Positions 1 through 5,402 of a stretch of 7,349 nt of DNA are shown piece by piece. Source of the DNA: Paludibacter sp. Its GTDB lineage: Bacteria > Bacteroidota > Bacteroidia > Bacteroidales > Paludibacteraceae. Below the pieces are notes generated by a model. The model saw nothing but the letters and a program-made list of their open reading frames with translations, was not told the DNA's origin and did not search any database. Position 1 is the first letter of the stretch. The number at the start of each line of letters is the position of its first letter. The stretch is taken from positions 1 through 7,349 of the forward strand of contig WRGS01000155.1 in the NCBI GenBank assembly GCA_009787075.1, read 5' to 3'. The position numbers and the translations under genes are program-made.

Positions 1-2
1 TC

Positions 3-1361
3 AGCTGGCAAAAAGCGAGACATCATCATTTTTCGTTAAACGATATTTATAAAAATAATACGCTGATAATCATTTTTTTAACTGTTCTTTTATGTTCGTT
101 ATTTATTCATTTCAGAGTAAGTTATTATGCTATTGGATTTTTTACCTGCGCGAGTTTTTTACATTTTATTTACACAAAAAAATTTTATGCCCTGCCGAAG
201 TTTTTCTATTTTATATTTATTTATGCCCTGTTAATGTTTTTCGGCACAATAGGCACGCCAAAAGGTTTTTATTTCCCCGATAAAACATTAAGTTTATATG
301 TTTTGCCTTTGGCGTTTTGCTGCTTTTGCCTGCCGAAAAAAACTTTGCTTAAAATTGGCGAAATATTTTTCAAAACAGGAATTATCTTTTTAGTTATCTG
401 CATTTTGTATTGGTGGTTTAATTTTTTATATCTCAATGCCAATTTTATTGAATGGATAATCCAGAAACAAAGTTATTTTGCCCACCCGACAGGCTGGGAA
501 GTGCAGGCAAAGTTTATTCTATCAGGATTGATAAATAATAATATTCCGTTGCAAGATGTTAATTGGTATAGCGCGTTCTTCTTTGTCGATTCGTGGGCGT
601 ATATGTATCACCCAACTCCTGTTTCCATCGTTTTATTGGGCGGATTGATAACAGGTTTTTATCTTTATTTTCAAAAAAATGAATTTTATACTGTTTCAAA
701 ATTTGATTTGATTTTATATGCCGTCCTTTGTTTGTTTGTAACTTTGCTGATACAAAGCAGAATAGGAACTGTCGGCTTTTTCCTTATTGCAGGTATTAGC
801 GTATTATATTATTTGAAATTAAAATTAAAAATTAAATATTTCAAAATCGCTTTGGCGGTTTGCATCTTGTTTGGCGGGCTAAGTTTTTTTGCGTTCAACA
901 ACAAAATTTCCAATTATATAAACGACGATATTCGCGATGTTTATCGTAAAATTGCCGTAAGTTATATTCAAGAGCATTTCTGGTGGGGAAGCGGCTTTAA
1001 TCAGCAGCAAAGCGCATTGGAGTGGCAAGCCGAAAAAATGAAAGACAAATTGCCGGAAATTGCATTTCCAAACGACAACCAACATATAACTCATGCTCAC
1101 AATCAGTTTTTGGGCAATATGGTGCAGTATGGCATTTGGGGTTTAATTGTGCTTATTGCTATGCTTGCCGCTATTGCGTATTATGCGGTAAAAAACCGCA
1201 ATTATCCGTTGTTTACATTTCTTTGTTTTATCATCTTTTTTATGTTGGTAGAAGAAAATGAATATATTAAGATACTCATTTTTATCACATTTTTTACGGC
1301 AATAAGCCGAAACGTAAAAAATTCGCCTCATACCTTGCCTCTCTCCAAAAAGGGAAGTTAG
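3..1361 (+). CDS. O-antigen polymerase/ligase-like membrane protein (Wzy/WaaL type), 5' partial
   Basis: Seen: the frame is open from the left edge to a TAG stop, giving 452 residues. The first in-frame ATG (234) lies inside a run of membrane segments, so it is not the true start, which is upstream of the window. Many hydrophobic segments alternate with short basic loops, followed by a large soluble loop at about fragment residues 300-370. Family-type features are Arg253 in an 'SRIGT' motif at the head of a membrane helix, a 'WGSGF' motif at about 328-332, and 'HAHNQFLGNMVQYGIWGL' at about 364-381. The late large loop with His-rich 'HxHN' and the preceding Arg are typical of the Wzy_C/O-antigen ligase family, which joins or polymerises undecaprenyl-linked glycans at the periplasmic face of the inner membrane. 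Length suggests only a short N-terminal piece is missing. The last 11 or so residues (PHTLPLSKKGS) look repeat-derived. Ligase and polymerase cannot be told apart here. Confidence 0.85.
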   Translation, partial: SWQKARHHHFSLNDIYKNNTLIIIFLTVLLCSLFIHFRVSYYAIGFFTCASFLHFIYTKKFYALPKFFYFIFIYALLMFFGTIGTPKGFYFPDKTLSLYVLPLAFCCFCLPKKTLLKIGEIFFKTGIIFLVICILYWWFNFLYLNANFIEWIIQKQSYFAHPTGWEVQAKFILSGLINNNIPLQDVNWYSAFFFVDSWAYMYHPTPVSIVLLGGLITGFYLYFQKNEFYTVSKFDLILYAVLCLFVTLLIQSRIGTVGFFLIAGISVLYYLKLKLKIKYFKIALAVCILFGGLSFFAFNNKISNYINDDIRDVYRKIAVSYIQEHFWWGSGFNQQQSALEWQAEKMKDKLPEIAFPNDNQHITHAHNQFLGNMVQYGIWGLIVLIAMLAAIAYYAVKNRNYPLFTFLCFIIFFMLVEENEYIKILIFITFFTAISRNVKNSPHTLPLSKKGS

Positions 1362-1395
1362 GTTTTTGCTTTTTTCAGCCTTACCCTTGTTATCT

Positions 1396-1414
1396 TTCGC
1401 GCTTTCGCGTCTTT
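1396..1414. repeat. TTCGCG/TTCGTG dispersed repeat, copy 1
   Basis: The 19-nt sequence matches 4412-4430 at 16 of 19 positions, and all three differences are C/T transitions. It contains a small cgcg-cttt-cgcg stem. It sits in non-coding DNA, and a related fragment follows at about 1456-1473. Repeats of this look recur in intergenic DNA of many bacterial genomes (general recollection, not searched). Confidence 0.55.
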
Positions 1415-1419
1415 TTACT

Positions 1420-1440
1420 CCTCTCTCCTTTGGAGAGGGG
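1420..1440. repeat. CCTCTCTCC hairpin repeat
   Basis: A 9-bp stem (1420-1428 with 1432-1440, one G-T pair) closes a TTT loop and is followed by a G-rich tail. On the minus strand this reads in one frame as 'SLSPCPSPKERG', a familiar spurious peptide from intergenic repeats. There is no T-tract on either side, so it is not a convincing terminator. A degenerate relative ('cctctctcc' plus 'aaaaaggga') lies at about 1339-1355, inside the end of the upstream gene. Confidence 0.6.
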
Positions 1441-1520
1441 CAGGGGGAGAGGCTGATTTCGTGCTTTTGCCTTTTATGCAATCGTTTGCATTAAATTTTC
1501 AGAAAAAAACATAAAATTAA

Positions 1521-1556
1521 AAATAATTTTAAATAATTTTGTATAATTTTGTATAA
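1521..1556 (+). promoter_or_regulatory. 10-bp-phased AT repeat with possible -7 elements upstream of the T9SS gene
   Basis: Three 10-bp units (aaataatttt, aaataatttt, gtataatttt) run head to tail from 1521 to 1550, then a partial fourth unit. Two of the junctions form TAATTTTG (1534-1541 and 1544-1551), fitting the Bacteroidota -7 consensus TAnnTTTG. No good -33 TTTG at the expected spacing upstream was found, so the promoter call is weak. A/T tracts repeated once per helical turn would be expected to curve the DNA. Confidence 0.3.
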
Positions 1557-1676
1557 GTGAATTTTATGTTATAGAATTGTGAAATTTCTGTTTGGAAACT
1601 TAAACATACTTATTGCATAAAATTCATAATTAAAAAATAATCTTAAGTTTAACATTTTAACAATTAATTTTTATCA

Positions 1677-4004
1677 ATGAAAAAAATTACTCTTTTATTA
1701 CTAACAGCATTTTTAGCTGTATTAAGCGCATCGGCGCAGGATACCTATGTGTATTACAATGATGCTACAAATAATGCTCCTGGACAGGCGGGATGGTGGA
1801 GCAGCAATGCCAATTCTTACCATGGCGCGTGGATGTGGGGCAGTGGCAGTTCAGGCGTATATTCAGCCAACTCAATAAACGTTGGAACGCATTTTTGGGC
1901 AATTAAAGTTCCTTCATCGGTGGGAACGTTGCATGGCTATATTCTTGTTTGCGGTAATACTGACCTTACAGGTCAAACCTCGTGGAGTACCAGTTTTAGA
2001 AAACGTTCACCATATGAATATGGCACTTACGGCACTAACGGTACTGACCATATTGAAGGTGCTGACCTTTCCAAATGTTGGTTCTTTGACAATGGCGACT
2101 TTCAGACTGACCTTGGGCAGTCGAGAGATTTTGTTTGTTTTGATGCAAACGCTGTGGCGCTCACCCCGCCAAACAAGTTGCCAAAAGTAGAATGGGAATA
2201 CAAAAACACATCTGGCTCTTTGGTTACTCCTGCAACAGCATCAGCGCCATTGACTTTGACATCCAGCAATGCCAGCGTTCAGGCAGAGCAATACGCTGGC
2301 AGTTCGCCGTACAGTGTAACGACACTATGTCTGGGCGGAGGTGAAGTGAAAACTGTTTCAACGCCAGGACAGCAGGTAACCGTAAAAATTGGGTATAAAA
2401 TACTAAACAGCGGCGGTAGTGAAGTTTATACCGGTGAAATACCATATGTTGCGAGCGCAAGCGCAAGCGCGAGCGGCAGCAACAGGTATGATACCAAAAC
2501 ATGGAATCAATCATGTAACCGTTTTACTTTCGGCACGCTTGATAATATTATTGCACGTGCAGCTTCTGCTCTTACGCCAGGCTCATCATATAAATTGAAT
2601 TTTTGGTTTCAGGCTGCAGGAAATAGTGGAGTTACTTCTGCTTATTTTAGTAACTGGAGTAACGATTACACAATTAATTTCAGTATTCCTGCTAACTTTA
2701 ATCAAATCAATGTTGCAGATATAGCCAGTCGCTGGAAATTAATGGCTAAACCGTTTGCCAATGCTAAATATTCCGATTTTACTTTTGGAGCGCATCCTGG
2801 CGTTTCTATGATGAGAATTAAAAACACTCCGACTTCGGGCGGCAACTATACATGGACATGGGAGGCTATACCTGATGCCAATGCAAATTTACCTTTGGGA
2901 GTAGGTTTTGCTTATTCTGTAAATGGTCGCGCTCAAGTTTCTGCTAATAATCCTGCTCCGTACAGCGATTGGCACAATGGCGCTATTGTTACCCTTGCCA
3001 CTCCAAATACCGCCGCAGTATCAACGCCCATATCTTTTCAAGGCAGATATTTTGTAGCAGGCAATCCTTTTAATTCATCAATTCAATTTAACCAAAAGTT
3101 TAACGGCACTATCAAGAATGGTTTTCTTGTACTGCATGAGGAAGCCACTAATACTTTTTCTGCTGTAAATTGTGAGGGAAATGACCACTTCCTTGGTTCC
3201 AAAGGTCAGACATTTGATGTAAAGTTACCAAACAGTACAATTGCAGCTTATGAAGGCATAATTGTAGAAGCGTCAAATTCTGCAGGCGGACAATATACAA
3301 TTTCAAACTCATCTACACCTCTACCTGCTCCTGCGTATGCGCCTCTTTCGGTAATTAAAATAGAGGCAGCAACCGCTGCAACAGGCAGTCATTATACTTT
3401 GGTGCAAAATAATGAAAACGGCTCTGCTACGGTAGGCAATAACGATATTTCGTTCTTAAATATGGGTGTAAACTCCACAGTGCAACTTTATACTGTTAAA
3501 AATAACGAAAACGGTGCAGCGCAGCAGTTGGGACTTAACACCGTAAATACCGATAATGCAACAATTCCTGTAAGCATTTTCACAACCTACGCAGGCGATG
3601 CAACCATTACCTTAACAGGAATGGATACTTACCTGTGCGATGTTGCTCTTGTTGATAACCTCAACGGTGCATACATTGATTTAACTGATATGGAAAGTTA
3701 CACGTATGAAACAACAGTTTCGGGCAGCGAACAATCGCGCTTTTCGCTTGTGCTTTCGCCCAAAGTTCCTACTGCAATAGAAGAACTTCTGGCAAAAGTA
3801 AGCGTTTGGGTAACTGATGGCAAAATAAACATCATTTCTGATAGAAACATCGACAATGTTGCAGTTTATTCTGTTGACGGAGGTCAAGTTTATTTCTCAA
3901 ATGTTCAGAATGTAAAATCGACAGAGATTTCGACCGCCGCTTTGCCTGCAGGCGTTTATATGGTTAAGGCAAACGGAAAAATCAATAAGGTAGTAGTTAA
4001 ATAA
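1677..4004 (+). CDS. Secreted protein with T9SS type A sorting domain
   Basis: Seen: 775 residues. Residues 1-20 form a Sec signal peptide (MKKITLLLLTAFLAVLSASA, probable cleavage before QD). The last 77 or so residues (about 699-775) match the type A C-terminal sorting domain (TIGR04183-like): 'TAIEELLAKVSVWVTDGKI', then 'VAVYSVDGGQV', 'LPAGVYMVKANGK' and the basic end 'NKVVVK'. This domain directs passage through the type IX outer-membrane translocon and is then removed, often with attachment to the surface. The middle is Gly/Ser/Asn/aromatic-rich, as in beta-sandwich proteins, and 'GRYFVAGNPFNSSIQFNQ' is a motif type common in Bacteroidota surface proteins. Residues about 22-110, with many Trp/Tyr, could be a carbohydrate-binding-like module, but this is a guess. 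No enzyme motif was recognised, and substrate is unknown. A short Ala-Ser repeat lies at residues 259-268. It is probably co-transcribed with the small gene 19 nt downstream. Confidence 0.9.
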   Translation: MKKITLLLLTAFLAVLSASAQDTYVYYNDATNNAPGQAGWWSSNANSYHGAWMWGSGSSGVYSANSINVGTHFWAIKVPSSVGTLHGYILVCGNTDLTGQTSWSTSFRKRSPYEYGTYGTNGTDHIEGADLSKCWFFDNGDFQTDLGQSRDFVCFDANAVALTPPNKLPKVEWEYKNTSGSLVTPATASAPLTLTSSNASVQAEQYAGSSPYSVTTLCLGGGEVKTVSTPGQQVTVKIGYKILNSGGSEVYTGEIPYVASASASASGSNRYDTKTWNQSCNRFTFGTLDNIIARAASALTPGSSYKLNFWFQAAGNSGVTSAYFSNWSNDYTINFSIPANFNQINVADIASRWKLMAKPFANAKYSDFTFGAHPGVSMMRIKNTPTSGGNYTWTWEAIPDANANLPLGVGFAYSVNGRAQVSANNPAPYSDWHNGAIVTLATPNTAAVSTPISFQGRYFVAGNPFNSSIQFNQKFNGTIKNGFLVLHEEATNTFSAVNCEGNDHFLGSKGQTFDVKLPNSTIAAYEGIIVEASNSAGGQYTISNSSTPLPAPAYAPLSVIKIEAATAATGSHYTLVQNNENGSATVGNNDISFLNMGVNSTVQLYTVKNNENGAAQQLGLNTVNTDNATIPVSIFTTYAGDATITLTGMDTYLCDVALVDNLNGAYIDLTDMESYTYETTVSGSEQSRFSLVLSPKVPTAIEELLAKVSVWVTDGKINIISDRNIDNVAVYSVDGGQVYFSNVQNVKSTEISTAALPAGVYMVKANGKINKVVVK
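2451..2480 (+). repeat. In-frame 6-bp microsatellite encoding Ala-Ser repeats
   Basis: Five six-base units (gcgagc, gcaagc, gcaagc, gcgagc, ggcagc) lie in tandem within the T9SS gene and encode ASASASASGS. The tract is far more GC-rich than its surroundings. It probably forms a flexible linker, and slippage would add or remove two residues without breaking the frame. Confidence 0.75.
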
Positions 4005-4023
4005 TTTTTAAAATTTTAAAGAT

Positions 4024-4185
4024 ATGAAAAGCACAAAATATATATCGCCGATTGCAGAAATAGTCGAACTCAAATTAGCAGAGAATTTCGCATCTGACGA
4101 TCCTCCAACAGGAGCAAGTTTGGGACCTCTGCCTTGTTTAGACCCGGATGATCCTGACTGTGAAGATATTTATGGAATGTATTAA
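4024..4185 (+). CDS. Small acidic protein of the 'YxxPxxEVVEL' Bacteroidales type, partner of the T9SS gene
   Basis: Seen: ATG to TAA, 53 residues, starting 19 nt after the T9SS stop and ending 34 nt before an intrinsic terminator, so the two genes form a compact transcription unit. The N-terminal half (MKSTKYISPIAEIVELKLAE) could form an amphipathic helix. From Ser24 on there are 8 acidic and no basic residues, many prolines, and two cysteines spaced C-x7-C (Cys38, Cys46), ending in YGMY. There is no hydrophobic signal peptide. The start 'KY(I)xPxxEVVEL...EN' is, from general knowledge, a recurrent N-terminus of uncharacterised small Bacteroidales proteins with acidic tails. Function is unknown. 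Possibilities are a peptide precursor with a leader and core, a chaperone or partner for the secreted protein, or a structural peptide. No modification enzyme is visible in this window. Confidence 0.75.
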   Translation: MKSTKYISPIAEIVELKLAENFASDDPPTGASLGPLPCLDPDDPDCEDIYGMY

Positions 4186-4219
4186 GAAAAGTACAGAAAA
4201 TGTTTTTTGTTTGATTGAA

Positions 4220-4251
4220 GAGTGCGCAGCCTTGCTGCGCACTCGTTTTTT
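4220..4251 (+). terminator. Intrinsic terminator of the T9SS/small-protein unit
   Basis: A perfect 11-bp GC-rich stem (4220-4230 pairing with 4234-4244) closes a CTT loop and is followed by G and six T (4246-4251). It lies 34 nt after the small gene's stop on the plus strand. The layout is a textbook rho-independent terminator. Confidence 0.92.
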
Positions 4252-4277
4252 ATATCCGTCTTAATTTATTAGTTGTC

Positions 4278-4310
4278 AAACATTCCATATTTTTGAAATA
4301 TGGAATGTTT
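4278..4310. repeat. Perfect 15-bp inverted repeat between convergent genes
   Basis: Arms 4278-4292 and 4296-4310 are exact reverse complements around a TTG loop. On the plus strand the stem runs into five T (4308-4312). On the minus strand no T-tract follows. It could be a backup terminator for rightward transcription or a barrier for the glycosyltransferase operon arriving from the right. Being AT-rich, it is weaker than the terminator before it. A protein-binding palindrome is also possible. Confidence 0.6.
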
Positions 4311-4320
4311 TTAAAGTGCA

Positions 4321-4375
4321 GGCACTACTGCCACAGGCTTACGCCTGCGGTTATTAACATAACGCCCTAACGGGC
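4321..4375. repeat. Intergenic repeat of three short hairpins (REP-like)
   Basis: Three stems in series each have a four-base loop: ggca-ctac-tgcc (4321-4332), caggc-ttac-gcctg (4334-4347) and gccc-taac-gggc (4364-4375). On the minus strand the block reads in one frame as 'GRYVNNRRRKPVAVVPAL', a spurious peptide of the kind produced by intergenic repeats in many genomes (recollection, not searched). It lies beyond the 3' end of the minus-strand operon and could fold in that transcript. Confidence 0.6.
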
Positions 4376-4380
4376 TAAAT

Positions 4381-4435
4381 TTTACTTTTCGCCTCTTTCG
4401 TGCGTTTCCCATTCGTGCTTTCGTGCCTTTGCGTT
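4381..4435. repeat. TTCGTG-rich dispersed repeat, copy 2
   Basis: Successive TTCGcc/TTCGTGC units end in 'ttcgtgctttcgtgccttt' at 4412-4430, which matches 1396-1414 at 16 of 19 positions. The block directly abuts the stop codon of the glycosyltransferase gene on the minus strand, and related sequence (ttcccgtgatttccg) continues into that gene to about 4468. Confidence 0.55.
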
Positions 4436-5392
4436 TTAATCTTTCATCTTTTTCCCGTGATTTCCGTTTATAAGAAAATAAACAAACGTCCATGGTTTTA
4501 TTTTTTTCCTTGACCAATAAAGTGTTAATTTGTGCACACCCCATCGGGAAGTTACTTCGTCGTATAATGCTTGGTTAAAGGGGTCAAGTCCCACTATTAG
4601 AAATCGGTGAAAATCTGCATAACTGACAATTTCGCAATTCAAATTTTTCCATTCGTTGTATTGCATCATTCGGTTAAAGCAAATTTGGAAAAAGAAATAA
4701 TGCCCGGTTTGCTCCTCTTTTTTCCAATATTCAAGCAAAATAGAAAGTAGGTCGTTTATAATTTTATTATTCGGTTTGGCAATCATAAAAGAATTTTGCA
4801 TTCTCACGTAAGATTCCGCTTTCCACGAAAGACCTATCGGGTCGTATCTTGTAAAAATTTTCAGGTCAGATGGCGGTGTGTCTGGACGTTGAAGCGCAAA
4901 AAAATCTTTTTGCAGCCAACTTTCTTCAAGCGGTTTTGTCAAATAAATTGTTGCGTCAAGCCAAATTCCGCCATAAGCAGAAAGTAGATATAAACGTACA
5001 AGATTGGACAATTTTGTAATGTCGTATCCGCCAGTTCCAAATCTTTTCCAAACAAAATCGGGTAATTCAATATAATCATTCAGCGTTTCTTTCGACAGTT
5101 TGATGATTTCATAACCGCTGCTGTATTTTTCAACAGAATTAAAACAAGCGCTGGCAATTTTTGGCATGCTTTTGTCTATTCCCTGATACCAAAATTGCCA
5201 AATTATTTTTTTTCCTACCAATTCGGGTTTTTTGGCAATTGCAAAAAATCGCTCTATTTTCCCGTTTCTAAAATCTGCAACGTAATTATCCAATTTCTTG
5301 GCTATTACCGCTTGTACAGGAAAATCTTTTTTCGCCTTTCTGGCTTTTTTCAGACCCTTGTACGTTTTTTTTATTTCTAACCAAATATTCAT
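4436..5392 (-). CDS. Capsular polysaccharide synthesis glycosyltransferase (Caps_synth, GT32-like)
   Basis: Seen: 318 residues from an ATG 10 nt after the stop of the double GT2 gene, with no Shine-Dalgarno. Motifs in order are 'IWQFWYQG' (64-71), then 'DITKLSNLVRLYLLSAYGG' (124-142) running into 'IWLDATIY' (143-150), 'SFMIAKPNN' (201-209), 'EYWKKEE' (221-227) and 'VHKLTLYW' (286-293). The region from 124 to 150 is the nucleotide-sugar-binding signature of GT32/DXD proteins and of the Caps_synth family (PF05704-like). Such cytoplasmic enzymes transfer a sugar from an NDP-sugar to a growing glycan on a lipid carrier. Donor and acceptor cannot be predicted. It is last in a three-gene operon. 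The family usually ends soon after 'HKLTY'. Here about 25 residues follow, and the last ones (GNHGKKMKD) appear to be encoded by intergenic repeat DNA, suggesting a replaced 3' end. Confidence 0.88.
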   Translation of the reverse strand: MNIWLEIKKTYKGLKKARKAKKDFPVQAVIAKKLDNYVADFRNGKIERFFAIAKKPELVGKKIIWQFWYQGIDKSMPKIASACFNSVEKYSSGYEIIKLSKETLNDYIELPDFVWKRFGTGGYDITKLSNLVRLYLLSAYGGIWLDATIYLTKPLEESWLQKDFFALQRPDTPPSDLKIFTRYDPIGLSWKAESYVRMQNSFMIAKPNNKIINDLLSILLEYWKKEEQTGHYFFFQICFNRMMQYNEWKNLNCEIVSYADFHRFLIVGLDPFNQALYDEVTSRWGVHKLTLYWSRKKIKPWTFVYFLINGNHGKKMKD

Positions 5393-5402
5393 TTTTATTT
5401 TT

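Larger units (their letters stand above)
1362..1676. other. Intergenic region with repeat debris and AT-rich leader
   Basis: No gene is supported in this 315-bp gap. The left part (to about 1480) has C/T-rich hairpin repeats and TTCGCG/TTCGTG-type repeats like those at 4380-4435. The right part (1500-1676) is very AT-rich and should hold the promoter and leader of the T9SS gene. No Shine-Dalgarno sequence precedes the ATG at 1677, only A/T, which is usual for Bacteroidota. No terminator with a clear T-tract follows the upstream gene. Confidence 0.7.

Noticed and set aside
92..283. Plus-strand open frame of 63 residues
   Set aside because: It overlaps the polymerase-like gene in another frame. 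Its hydrophobic character is a shadow of T-rich codons.
234..1361. ATG at 234 as the start of the polymerase-like gene
   Set aside because: The frame continues upstream to the window edge with further membrane segments typical of the family, so the gene is 5'-partial rather than starting at 234.
1420..1440. Hairpin as terminator of the polymerase-like gene
   Set aside because: The stem is good but no T-tract follows on the plus strand, and it belongs to a repeat type. It is kept as a repeat only.
1143..1481. Minus-strand open frame containing 'SLSPCPSPKERG'
   Set aside because: It lies partly opposite the polymerase-like gene and otherwise in repeat DNA. The peptide is a typical product of translating intergenic hairpin repeats, and no start context supports it.
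4311..4544. Minus-strand open frame with 'GRYVNNRRRKPVAVVPAL'
   Set aside because: It overlaps the real GT32-like gene in another frame and otherwise translates the three-hairpin and TTCGTG repeats. Composition is repeat-driven and highly basic.
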